The notes: a model not told the origin generated them from the sequence alone. A stretch of 5,956 nucleotides of DNA from Burkholderiaceae bacterium (GCA_031256125.1 JAIRRE010000274.1:1-5956); one strand, 5' to 3'; positions 1-5,956 are shown, counted from the stretch's first letter. Program-made: numbers and translations.

Positions 1-48
1 GCCATCAAGGCGGCGGTGCAGGATTACCGCAGCAAGCACGCGGCCTGA
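1..48 (+). CDS. iscU: IscU iron-sulfur scaffold protein, C-terminal end only (partial)
   Basis: The window opens inside a gene; the visible 15 residues ([15 protein letters not shown]) end at a TGA. This tail matches the last helix of IscU, whose members typically end in AIKAAI-DYKSK. IscU is the scaffold on which IscS-derived sulfide and iron are assembled into a [2Fe-2S] cluster. The identification rests on this short tail together with the iscA-hscB-hscA-fdx order that follows. The active-site cysteines and the LPPVK motif recognised by HscA lie outside the window. A 47-base gap separates it from iscA. Confidence 0.85.
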   Translation, partial: AIKAAVQDYRSKHAA

Positions 49-95
49 GCGTGCCCTTCCCCCGGCTCAACGCTAAACGCCAAACCTCAAGAATA

Positions 96-419
96 ATGGC
101 CGTTACCCTTACCGAAGCCGCCGCGCGGCACGTCAACAAATACTTGGCCAAACGCGGCAAGGGTTTGGGCGTGCGCTTGGGCGTCAAGACCACCGGCTGT
201 TCGGGGCTGGCCTACAAGCTCGAATACGTGGACGAGGCCGCGCCCGAAGACCTGCTGTTCGAGCAGCACGGCGTCAAGCTGATGATCGACCCCAAAAGCC
301 TGGCTTATATCGACGGCACCGAACTCGATTACGTGCGCGAAGGCTTAAACGAAGGCTTCAAGTTCAACAACCCCAACGAAAAAGACCGCTGCGGCTGCGG
401 TGAATCGTTCCGCGTCTGA
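96..419 (+). CDS. iscA: IscA, A-type iron-sulfur carrier protein
   Basis: Encodes 107 residues, the usual IscA length. A-type carriers bind iron or an Fe-S cluster and pass it to target apoproteins in the cytoplasm. The three conserved cysteines are present: Cys35 in the TTGCSGLAY segment, and Cys99 and Cys101 in the C-terminal CGCGESF motif, at the same numbers as in E. coli IscA. ATG at 96 is chosen because it gives the family N-terminus ([13 protein letters not shown]). An in-frame GTG at 51 would add 15 unrelated residues. A weak purine stretch (AAGAA) lies just upstream. The TGA stop overlaps the next start as TGATG, suggesting coupling to hscB. SufA and ErpA are close relatives, but the operon context supports IscA. 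Confidence 0.96.
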   Translation: MAVTLTEAAARHVNKYLAKRGKGLGVRLGVKTTGCSGLAYKLEYVDEAAPEDLLFEQHGVKLMIDPKSLAYIDGTELDYVREGLNEGFKFNNPNEKDRCGCGESFRV

Positions 420-946
420 TGGTGGATATTCAATCCAACGATTTCGCGCTGCTGGGCCTGCCCGAGCGGTACGCGCAGGATATCGCCGACATCGACGCGC
501 GCTGGAAGGCGCTGCAACGCCAGGCGCACCCCGACCGGTTCGCGGCGCAGGGCGCGGCGGCGCAGCGCGTAGCCATGCAGTGGTCGGCGCGCATCAATGA
601 AGCACGGCGGCGCCTGACCGACCCGCTGGCCCGCGCGGCCTATCTGTGCGAACTGCGCGGCGCGCCGATTCGCGCCGAGGACAACACCGCCATGCCGCCG
701 GACTTTCTGGCGCGGCAACTGGCGTGGCGCGAGGCACTCGACGAGGCCGATACGCCTGCCGCCCTCGATACGCTGCGCGCCGAAGTCGATACCGCACGGC
801 GTGCCGCGCTGGCCGCGCTGGAATGGCTGCTGGACGAGCAGGGCAACGCCCCGGCGGCGGCGGCGCAGGTGCGCGCGCTGATGTTCATCGACCGGTTCGC
901 GGACAACCTCGAACAGCGGCAGGAATCGCTGCCAAAGCCAATTTAA
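419..946 (+). CDS. hscB: HscB (Hsc20) J-domain co-chaperone of HscA
   Basis: Encodes 175 residues, close to the 171 of E. coli HscB. HscB delivers IscU to the Hsp70 HscA and stimulates its ATPase. The N-terminal J domain (about residues 7-75) carries the HPD motif at residues 37-39, which is needed for Hsp70 stimulation. The C-terminal part (about 90-170) is the helical bundle that binds IscU. Its first helix, residues 96-109 (FLARQLAWREALDE), matches the family pattern FL--QL--RE-LDE. The ATG shares one base with the iscA stop, and the TAA is 3 bases before hscA. The HPD motif, the C-terminal bundle and the neighbours together exclude a generic DnaJ. Confidence 0.95.
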   Translation: MVDIQSNDFALLGLPERYAQDIADIDARWKALQRQAHPDRFAAQGAAAQRVAMQWSARINEARRRLTDPLARAAYLCELRGAPIRAEDNTAMPPDFLARQLAWREALDEADTPAALDTLRAEVDTARRAALAALEWLLDEQGNAPAAAAQVRALMFIDRFADNLEQRQESLPKPI

Positions 947-949
947 TTC

Positions 950-2812
950 ATGGCATTGCTACAAATTTCAGAGCCGAATGCGTCGCCCGATCCGCACCAG
1001 CGGCGCGTGGCGGTCGGCATCGACCTGGGTACCACCCATTCGCTGGTAGCCGCAGTGCGGCATGGCGTGGCCGAATGCCTGCCGGATGAACTGGAGCGTG
1101 TGCTGCTGCCCAGTGGCGTGCGTTATCTACCTGGCGGCGGACGGCAAATCGGCTGGGACGCGCTGGCGGCGCGTGCGGCCGATCCCGAAAACACCCTGGT
1201 TTCGGTCAAGCGCCTGATGGGCCGCGCCGCCGCCGATGTGGCCGGGCGCGGCGACAAGCTGCCGTATCGCCTCATTGATCAGCCCGGCATGGCCGGTATC
1301 GCTACCGTGCAAGGCGTCAAGTCGCCGGTCGAGGTCAGCGCCGAAATTCTGGCAACACTGCGCCAGCGCGCCGAAGACTCGCTGGCCAGCGACTTGTACG
1401 GCGCGGTTATTACCGTACCCGCGTATTTCGATGATGCGCAGCGCCAAGCCACCAAAGACGCCGCGCAACTGGCCGGGTTGAACGTGCTGCGCCTGATTAA
1501 CGAGCCGACTGCGGCGGCCATTGCCTACGGGCTGGACAACGCCGCCGAAGGTCTGTACGCGGTATTCGACCTGGGCGGCGGCACGTTTGATATTTCCATT
1601 CTGCGGCTGGCGCGCGGCGTGTTCGAGGTGATCGCTACCGGCGGCGATTCGGCGCTGGGCGGTGACGATTACGACCAGGCGCTGGCTGACTGGGCTGCCG
1701 CGCAAGCAGGCGTGCAAGCTGCATCGCCCGCGGACCGGGCCGCCCTCAAAATCGCTGCCAAGGTCACCAAAGAAACCCTTTCTGCTACTGAAACCGCAGC
1801 ATTCCAGGCTGATTTGGCGGGTGTTTCAATCCGGCGAACCGTGACCCGTACCGATTTCGAGGCGGTTACACAGCCGCTGACCGAGCGCTGCATCACCGTC
1901 ACTCGGCAGGCGTTGCGCGACGCGCGGCTTGCGCCCGCCGACGTGCAAGGCGTGGTGCTGGTGGGCGGATCGACCCGGATGCCCGGCATCCGCCGCGCAG
2001 TGGCGGACTGGTTTGGCCGCGCGCCGCTGACCAACCTCAACCCGGATGAAGTGGTGGCGCTGGGCGCGGCCATTCAGGCCAACCAGTTGGCGGGCAACGG
2101 CGCGGCGGACGATCTGCTGCTGCTGGACGTGATTCCGCTGTCGCTGGGCATCGAAACGATGGGCGGTCTGGTCGAGTGCATCGTGCCGCGCAACCAAACC
2201 ATTCCGGTAGCCATGGCGCAGGACTTCACCACCTATCAGGATGGGCAAACCGCCCTGGCCTTGCACGTGGTGCAGGGCGAGCGCGAATTGGTGCGCGATT
2301 GCCGCAGCCTGGCGCGCTTTACGCTGCGCGGCATTCCGCCGATGGCCGCCGGCGCGGCGCGTCTCCGGTTGACGTTCACCGTTGATGCCGACGGCCTGCT
2401 GCACGTGTCGGCGCACGAACAAACCAGCGGCGCACAGGCGCAAATCGACGTGAAACCCAGTTACGGCTTGACCGACGAACAGATCGCGCGCATGTTGCAA
2501 GAAGGCTTCGCCCGCGCGGGCGAAGACGTGACCGCACGGCAGTTGGCCGAGGCGCGCGTAGAGGCCGATCGTTTGCTCATTGCTACCCAAAGCGCGCTCG
2601 ATGCCGACGGTGCGTTGCTCAACCCCTACGAACGCATCCAAACCGATGCGCTGATGCTCAGCCTGCGCGCGCTGGCCGCCAACAGCGCCGACGCCGCAGC
2701 TATCGAGGCGGCCACGCAAGCGCTGGCGCGCGGCACCGAAGCCTTTGCCGCCGCGCGCATGAACGCCAGCATCCAGCGTGCGCTTTCGGGCAAAAGCGTG
2801 GAGACGCTGTAA
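950..2812 (+). CDS. hscA: HscA, Hsp70-type chaperone for iron-sulfur cluster transfer
   Basis: Encodes 620 residues (E. coli HscA has 616). HscA is an ATP-dependent Hsp70 that binds the LPPVK motif of IscU and promotes cluster release. The nucleotide-binding domain shows DLGTTHS (residues 25-31), [11 protein letters not shown] (from 184), DLGGGTFD (207-214) and VGGSTRMP (338-345). The interdomain linker LLLLDV with DVIPLSLG follows near residue 393, then the substrate-binding beta domain and a helical lid. The N-terminus MALLQISEP is typical of HscA and distinguishes it from DnaK, fixing the ATG at 950. There is no good Shine-Dalgarno sequence before it, so translation probably depends on coupling to hscB 3 bases upstream. 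The stop overlaps the fdx start as TAATG. The C-terminus ends in KSVETL with no DnaK-like acidic tail. Confidence 0.97.
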   Translation: MALLQISEPNASPDPHQRRVAVGIDLGTTHSLVAAVRHGVAECLPDELERVLLPSGVRYLPGGGRQIGWDALAARAADPENTLVSVKRLMGRAAADVAGRGDKLPYRLIDQPGMAGIATVQGVKSPVEVSAEILATLRQRAEDSLASDLYGAVITVPAYFDDAQRQATKDAAQLAGLNVLRLINEPTAAAIAYGLDNAAEGLYAVFDLGGGTFDISILRLARGVFEVIATGGDSALGGDDYDQALADWAAAQAGVQAASPADRAALKIAAKVTKETLSATETAAFQADLAGVSIRRTVTRTDFEAVTQPLTERCITVTRQALRDARLAPADVQGVVLVGGSTRMPGIRRAVADWFGRAPLTNLNPDEVVALGAAIQANQLAGNGAADDLLLLDVIPLSLGIETMGGLVECIVPRNQTIPVAMAQDFTTYQDGQTALALHVVQGERELVRDCRSLARFTLRGIPPMAAGAARLRLTFTVDADGLLHVSAHEQTSGAQAQIDVKPSYGLTDEQIARMLQEGFARAGEDVTARQLAEARVEADRLLIATQSALDADGALLNPYERIQTDALMLSLRALAANSADAAAIEAATQALARGTEAFAAARMNASIQRALSGKSVETL

Positions 2813-3153
2813 TGCCCGTCGTTACCGTTTTGCCGCATCCTGAATACTGCCCGCAGGGCGTGCAAATCAACGCCCAACCCGGCGCGTCGATTTGCGAGAC
2901 GCTGCTGGAAAACGGCATCACCATCGAACACGCCTGCGAGATGAGCTGCGCATGCTCTACCTGCCACGTCATCGTGCGCCAGGGCTATGCTTCACTGGCG
3001 TCACCCGAAGAAGAAGAGGAAGACCTGCTGGATCAGGCTTGGGGGCTGACGCCGCAATCGCGCCTGTCGTGTCAAGCCATCGTCGGGCGAGAAGATTTGA
3101 TCGTGGAAATTCCACGTTACACCATCAACCACGCCAAGGAAAAAAACGCATGA
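2812..3153 (+). CDS. fdx: Isc-type [2Fe-2S] ferredoxin
   Basis: Encodes 113 residues (111 in E. coli Fdx). This adrenodoxin-type ferredoxin supplies electrons during cluster assembly on IscU. The four ligands are Cys42, Cys48, Cys51 and Cys87, spaced CX5CX2CX35C as in E. coli Fdx; Cys46 is the additional family-conserved cysteine in CEMSCACSTC. An acidic patch EEEEED (66-71) and the C-terminal signature VEIPRYTINHA are also present. Cys13 is shared with E. coli from memory, whereas Cys28 appears to be extra. A GGAG at 2800-2803, 8 bases before the ATG and inside hscA, is a good ribosome-binding site. The stop overlaps the next gene as ATGA. No iscX follows. Confidence 0.97.
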   Translation: MPVVTVLPHPEYCPQGVQINAQPGASICETLLENGITIEHACEMSCACSTCHVIVRQGYASLASPEEEEEDLLDQAWGLTPQSRLSCQAIVGREDLIVEIPRYTINHAKEKNA

Positions 3154-3896
3154 CCGCCGTGACGCATACATCCCAAGCTGCGCGCCAGATCGTGCTGGAT
3201 ACCGAAACCACCGGCCTGTCGGCGGAAAACGGCGACCGCATCATCGAAATCGGCTGTGTGGAATTAATCGGCAGACGGCTGACCAGCAACAACCTGCACC
3301 TCTATCTCAACCCCGAACGTAAAAGCGAGGAAGAGGCGCTGCGCGTGCACGGCATTAGCGACGAGTTTCTACGCGACAAACCCAAATTCGCCGAAATCGC
3401 CGCCCAGCTGCTGGACTATCTGCGCGACGCCGAACTCATCATCCACAACGCCCCGTTCGACGTGGGCTTTCTCGACAAGGAGCTTGAGCGCATCGGCCAA
3501 ACGCCCCTCGCCAGCCATGTCGCGGACGTCATCGACACGCTGGCGATGGCCAAGGAGGCGTATCCGGGCAAGCGCAACAGCCTGGACGCGCTGTGCGAAC
3601 GGCTGGAAGTCGATAACTCCGGCCGCACCTTGCACGGCGCGCTGCTGGACGCCGAACTGCTGGCCGACGTCTACATCAACCTCACGCGCGGGCAGGAAGC
3701 GCTGCTGATCGACCTGGGCGAGGTCGGCCAAGACGCGGCGGGCAACGCACCGCGCATCGACCTGACCGCTTTCGACCTGCCGGTGCTGCGCGCCAACGAC
3801 GAAGAAGCCGCGCGGCACGCGGCGGTGCTGGTCGAACTGGACCAGGCCAGCGGCGGCAAGACGCTGTGGCGCAAGCTTGATCCCTCGGTAACCTGA
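3150..3896 (+). CDS. dnaQ: DNA polymerase III epsilon subunit (3'-5' proofreading exonuclease)
   Basis: Encodes 248 residues (243 in E. coli). Epsilon removes misincorporated nucleotides and binds the alpha and theta subunits in the polymerase core. DEDDh exonuclease residues are all visible: Asp17 and Glu19 in ExoI (VLDTETTGL), Asp104 in ExoII (HNAPFDVGF), and His162 and Asp167 in ExoIII (HGALLDAELLADVY). The region after about residue 180 corresponds to the linker and alpha-binding tail. The ATG at 3150 is preceded by AAGGA (3136-3140) with a 9-base spacer and overlaps the fdx stop as ATGA. An upstream in-frame extension exists but encodes only the fdx shadow. The full length and C-terminal tail favour the replicative epsilon over a stand-alone exonuclease. 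Being the last gene of the isc run, it is probably co-transcribed with it. Confidence 0.95.
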   Translation: MTAVTHTSQAARQIVLDTETTGLSAENGDRIIEIGCVELIGRRLTSNNLHLYLNPERKSEEEALRVHGISDEFLRDKPKFAEIAAQLLDYLRDAELIIHNAPFDVGFLDKELERIGQTPLASHVADVIDTLAMAKEAYPGKRNSLDALCERLEVDNSGRTLHGALLDAELLADVYINLTRGQEALLIDLGEVGQDAAGNAPRIDLTAFDLPVLRANDEEAARHAAVLVELDQASGGKTLWRKLDPSVT

Positions 3897-3929
3897 CACT
3901 GCCAGCGACTAACCGGCGCAAGATCAGGT

Positions 3930-3935
3930 TATAAT
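3930..3935 (+). promoter_or_regulatory. Probable -10 box of the tRNA-Val promoter
   Basis: A perfect TATAAT lies 38 bases before the tRNA-Val 5' end, in the only AT-rich patch between dnaQ and the tRNA. The start would be near 3942, followed by a GC-rich discriminator region (CTTCGCGCAGCG), which is common at stable-RNA promoters under stringent control. No convincing -35 box is visible; the best is GACT-like sequence around 3905-3910 with long spacing. The -10 box partly overlaps the right arm of an 8-bp inverted repeat. Confidence 0.55.
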
Positions 3936-3973
3936 TAAAAACTTCGCGCAGCGAGCCGGTGTTCGCGCGCCAC

Positions 3974-4048
3974 GGGTGATTAGCTCAGCGGTAGAGCACT
4001 GCCTTCACACGGCAGGGGTCACATGTTCGATCCATGTATCACCCACCA
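3974..4048 (+). tRNA. tRNA-Val (anticodon CAC)
   Basis: A 75-nt cloverleaf with encoded CCA. The acceptor arms GGGTGAT (3974-3980) and ATCACCC (4038-4044) pair fully, followed by discriminator A and CCA. The D arm is GCTC/GAGC with a minimal 7-base loop. The anticodon stem CTGCC/GGCAG encloses the loop TTCACAC, giving anticodon CAC (4006-4008), which reads GUG valine codons. The T arm is ACATG/CATGT with loop TTCGATC. No unpaired position is seen in any stem. It is followed by an intrinsic terminator and ribE. Confidence 0.96.
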
Positions 4049-4084
4049 AGTAGTTCTGCATCTCTTAACTTCTTTCTTGATACA

Positions 4085-4115
4085 CCCTGGAGGTTTGCCC
4101 TCTGGGGTTTTTTTT
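4085..4115 (+). terminator. Intrinsic terminator after tRNA-Val, just before ribE
   Basis: A 9-bp stem is formed by CCCTGGAGG (4085-4093) and CCTCTGGGG (4099-4107), with two G-U pairs and a 5-base loop TTTGC. It is followed directly by eight T residues (4108-4115). This is a strong rho-independent terminator on the + strand, placed to end the tRNA-Val transcript. Only 13 bases separate the T-tract from the ribE start codon, so it also sits in the ribE leader. The GGAGG of the left arm would be hidden in the stem. Confidence 0.85.
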
Positions 4116-4128
4116 AGGTTCGCCGCCC

Positions 4129-4761
4129 ATGTTCACCGGCATCATCACGGCTATCGGTCGTATCACCGCCGTGCAGGCGCTGGGCGCCAGCAGCGTCCAC
4201 GGCAAGCGTCTGGCGATTGAAACGCCGGCTGGGTATCTCGATGACCTGGGGCTGGGCGAGAGCATCGCCATCAATGGCGCGTGTATGACTGTTACCGGTA
4301 TTGAAGCTGTCCATACCGCCGCGCCACGTTTTACCGTGGACGTGTCCGCCGAATCGCTGGCGCGCACGGCGGGGCTGGATCAAAACGGCCCGGTCAATCT
4401 GGAAAAAGCCTTGCGCGCGGGCGACCGGCTGGGCGGACATATCGTCTCCGGTCATGTCGATGGCATCGGGCGCGTTACGCGCTTCGAGCCGGTGGGCGAG
4501 AGTTGGCTGCTGACCATTGCCGCCCCCACCGCGCTAGCGCGCTATCTGGCTTATAAAGGCTCGATTACCGTCAATGGCGTGAGCCTGACGGTCAATCGGG
4601 TTACCGACACCGCCGACGGTGCGGAAATCAACATCAATCTGATTCCGCACACCGTGCAAAACACGGCCTTGCGCACCCTGACTGCGGATGCGCCAGTCAA
4701 TTTGGAAATCGACCTGATTGCGCGGTATGTAGAACGGATGCTGAGCGCACGATCTATTTGA
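4129..4761 (+). CDS. ribE: Riboflavin synthase, alpha chain
   Basis: Encodes 210 residues, the usual length. The enzyme dismutates two 6,7-dimethyl-8-ribityllumazine molecules into riboflavin and a pyrimidine product, the last step of riboflavin synthesis; it works as a trimer in the cytoplasm. The invariant N-terminus MFTGII fixes the start. Two homologous lumazine-binding barrels are visible: residues 1-97 with GESIAINGACMTV (43-55), and about 98-200 with LGGHIVSGHVDG (101-112) and KGSITVNGVSLTVN. The gene is called ribC in E. coli and ribE in many other bacteria. It stands alone, without ribD, ribBA or ribH beside it. No clear promoter or FMN riboswitch lies between the tRNA-Val and the ATG, and the ribosome-binding site is weak (AGG at 4116-4118). 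The last residues overlap a transposase remnant on the other strand. Confidence 0.97.
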   Translation: MFTGIITAIGRITAVQALGASSVHGKRLAIETPAGYLDDLGLGESIAINGACMTVTGIEAVHTAAPRFTVDVSAESLARTAGLDQNGPVNLEKALRAGDRLGGHIVSGHVDGIGRVTRFEPVGESWLLTIAAPTALARYLAYKGSITVNGVSLTVNRVTDTADGAEININLIPHTVQNTALRTLTADAPVNLEIDLIARYVERMLSARSI

Positions 4762-4933
4762 ACTTGCAAACAGAATCACACCCAGCCGCCTTGAAGAAAT
4801 GGGCACATTCCTGGAGCGTGAATGTCGGAACGAGCGCGCCGATGCTGTTCCATAGACTCTCGACAATACGCTCGGATGCCTTACTAGCTTCTTTAAGCCG
4901 TTCAGCAACAGTCGTCACAGCTGTCCGCTCCAA
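4754..4933 (-). pseudogene. C-terminal remnant of an IS630-like transposase
   Basis: On the minus strand an open stretch encodes about 60 residues ending at a TAG (4754-4756). The part ERIVESLWNSIGAL followed by TFTLQECAHFFKAAG resembles the C-terminus of IS630-family transposases, which commonly read like RTVEALW-AIG---DTFTP-ECANYF--AGY. This is a comparison from memory. The upstream residues (RTAVTTVAERLKEAS) align less clearly, and no DDE catalytic domain, start codon or terminal inverted repeat is present, so the piece is non-functional. It is the only protein-like content in the 242 bases between ribE and tRNA-Phe. Its 3' end overlaps the last 8 bases of ribE in convergent orientation, so the break point lies at or near the ribE stop. 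Confidence 0.6.
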
Positions 4934-4963
4934 ATTGTAGAAATGAAGCGCGAATTGTAGAAA
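4933..4963. repeat. Short direct repeat (two 11-bp copies of AATTGTAGAAA)
   Basis: AATTGTAGAAA occurs at 4933-4943 and again at 4953-4963, with starts 20 bases apart. The copies lie at the edge of the transposase-like segment and beside the hairpin next to tRNA-Phe. They could be a local slippage duplication or a leftover of insertion or deletion. No function can be assigned. Confidence 0.6.
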
Positions 4964-4994
4964 CGCCTCAACTCCCATGACGGGCGCTGAGGCG
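4958..4994 (-). terminator. Possible terminator hairpin after tRNA-Phe
   Basis: CGCCTCA (4964-4970) and TGAGGCG (4988-4994) are exact reverse complements. Inside them CCC (4974-4976) can pair with GGG (4982-4984), giving a 7-bp plus 3-bp stem with a 3x3 internal loop and a 5-base apical loop. Read on the minus strand, the hairpin begins 9 bases after the tRNA-Phe CCA and is followed by TTTCTA. The T-run is short, so termination would be weak or the hairpin may serve only in 3' processing. Confidence 0.4.
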
Positions 4995-5003
4995 CATAAA
5001 TAC

Positions 5004-5079
<76 letters not shown>

Positions 5080-5093
5080 AAAGCTAAGCTAGC

Positions 5094-5099
5094 ATTGTA
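5094..5099 (-). promoter_or_regulatory. Possible -10 box of the tRNA-Phe promoter
   Basis: On the minus strand TACAAT (one mismatch to TATAAT) ends 14 bases before the tRNA-Phe 5' end and would start transcription near 5087. No recognisable -35 hexamer lies 15 to 18 bases upstream. The tRNA may instead be read from the response regulator upstream, which has the same orientation and ends 66 bases away. Confidence 0.35.
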
Positions 5100-5165
5100 G
5101 CAGACGAGCGCTATGTTCCGGTATCCGCCAGCGTGCGCCGTGGCGTTTGACATCTGGTTACCGGT

Positions 5166-5927
5166 TTAGCCGGGCAGCGCCAAGGGAACATCGCTGTCCG
5201 ACTGCGGCAGCGCAACCGCATCGGGAACGCTGGGATCGCTCTCGCCGGTCTGGCGGGTTTTGCCGCGGGGGTCACGCGCTTCGTTAACGCCATTGCGGCG
5301 GCGGCTCAGGTCAACGCCAAGCTGTTTGAGCTTGCGGTACAGATGCGTGCGTTCCAGTCCGGTTTTTTCGGCGACGCGGGTCATGGAACCGTCTTCCTTG
5401 GCCAGGTGAAATTCAAAGTAAGCTTTTTCGAAGGCGTCGCGCGCGTCACGCAGCGGCTTGTCCAGATCAAACGTTTGACGCTCTTGCGGACCGGGGTCGG
5501 CCAAGGCCGCCAGGCTGGCGTTGTTGGTGGCGGCTTCCTGGTGGGCGATATGCCGGATTTCGTCTCCCTTGGAGAGCGCGGTTTCGACCGATTTAAGGAG
5601 CTTTTGCAGCGTGATCGGTTTTTCCAGGAACGATTGCGCGCCAATGCGAGTGGCCTCGACCGCGGTTTCGATGGTGGCATGGCCGCTCATCATGACCACG
5701 GGCATGGTCAGCAAGCCCGCGCCGCGCCATTCCTTGAGCAGGGTAACGCCGTCGGTGTCGGGCATCCAGATGTCCAACAGCACCAGATCGGGCGCGGAAC
5801 GTTGCCGCGCCGAGCGCGCCTGGGCGGCGTTTTCGGCCAGTTCGACGGTATGGCCTTCATCGTTGAGGATCTCAAACAGCAGATCCCGGATGCCCAGCTC
5901 GTCATCGACCACGAGGAGTTTTGCCAG
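5166..5927 (-). CDS. NtrX-like response regulator: receiver plus Fis-type HTH, no AAA+ domain
   Basis: Taken from CTG at 5927, the protein has 253 residues. Residues 1-120 form a receiver domain: acidic pair Asp8/Asp9 in LLVVDDE, phospho-acceptor Asp52 in LLDIWMPDTDG, switch Ser81 in MMSGHAT, Phe100 and Lys103 in EKP. The sequence most resembles NtrX receivers. After a linker, residues 160-207 are a Fis-family DNA-binding helix-turn-helix (MTRVAEKTGLERTHLYRKLKQLG). The sigma54-activating AAA+ domain of full NtrX is absent. A polar 45-residue tail rich in Asp, Ser and Pro follows. The partner kinase would lie upstream, outside the window. The start is uncertain: an in-frame TAA at 5946-5948 leaves only CTG, or GTG at 5912, which would delete the first receiver strand (MVDDE). 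Phosphorylation-controlled transcription regulation is inferred; its targets are unknown. Confidence 0.88.
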   Translation of the reverse strand: MAKLLVVDDELGIRDLLFEILNDEGHTVELAENAAQARSARQRSAPDLVLLDIWMPDTDGVTLLKEWRGAGLLTMPVVMMSGHATIETAVEATRIGAQSFLEKPITLQKLLKSVETALSKGDEIRHIAHQEAATNNASLAALADPGPQERQTFDLDKPLRDARDAFEKAYFEFHLAKEDGSMTRVAEKTGLERTHLYRKLKQLGVDLSRRRNGVNEARDPRGKTRQTGESDPSVPDAVALPQSDSDVPLALPG

Positions 5928-5956
5928 GGTCTTTTCAGTTTGTCTTTAGTATGGCT

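Noticed and set aside
1826..2719. Long minus-strand open frame (297 codons) opposite hscA
   Set aside because: It lies wholly antisense to a clear Hsp70 gene in GC-rich DNA, has an atypical composition rich in His, Gln, Arg and Gly, and shows no recognisable domain; it is a shadow of hscA codon use.
4049..4128. FMN riboswitch or other structured leader before ribE
   Set aside because: The 80-base stretch is too short for an FMN riboswitch, and none of its conserved segments are present; it contains only the terminator hairpin.
5147..5152. TTGACA on the plus strand as a -35 box
   Set aside because: No -10 partner lies about 17 bases downstream, and the site points into the 3' end of the response regulator, antisense to it.
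5935..5956. Possible 3' end of an upstream kinase gene (minus strand, AILKTN then TGA at 5935-5937)
   Set aside because: Only six codons are visible, too few to tell a gene end from a chance frame. It is mentioned only as context for the CTG start.

Overview
This is a GC-rich, gene-dense stretch of a proteobacterial chromosome. It is most likely from a betaproteobacterium. I infer that from remembered family resemblance: the HscA N-terminus, a tRNA-Phe starting GGCCCGG, and an NtrX-like response regulator with a receiver and a Fis-type helix-turn-helix. No ribosomal RNA is present to settle it.

Positions 1-3896 (+ strand) hold the distal half of an isc iron-sulfur cluster operon. In order they are the last codons of iscU, then iscA, hscB, hscA and fdx. 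The last gene of the run is dnaQ, the proofreading subunit of DNA polymerase III, where many operons have iscX. From iscA to dnaQ, each gene overlaps the next by 1 to 4 bases or is separated by 3 bases, so translational coupling is likely. IscU is the scaffold, IscA an A-type carrier, HscB and HscA the co-chaperone and Hsp70 that release the cluster from IscU, and Fdx supplies electrons. All expected catalytic or ligand residues are visible.

Positions 3897-4128 hold a promoter with a perfect TATAAT, a tRNA-Val(CAC) gene and a strong intrinsic terminator. The terminator's T-tract ends only 13 bases before the start codon of ribE (riboflavin synthase alpha chain, 4129-4761, + strand).

Positions 4754-5165 are the only non-core stretch. 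A decayed C-terminal piece of an IS630-like transposase (- strand) overlaps the 3' end of ribE. It is followed by a small direct repeat, a hairpin that may end the tRNA-Phe transcript, and tRNA-Phe(GAA) on the - strand, which has one acceptor-stem mismatch.

Positions 5166-5927 (- strand) encode a short response regulator related to NtrX but lacking the AAA+ domain. Its only start that keeps the whole receiver domain is CTG. The window ends just upstream of it.

I found no CRISPR array, phage, toxin-antitoxin or defence locus, and no clear sign of a new system. The points worth a second look are small: the placement of dnaQ, the terminator against ribE, the CTG start and missing AAA+ domain of the regulator, and the scar around tRNA-Phe.
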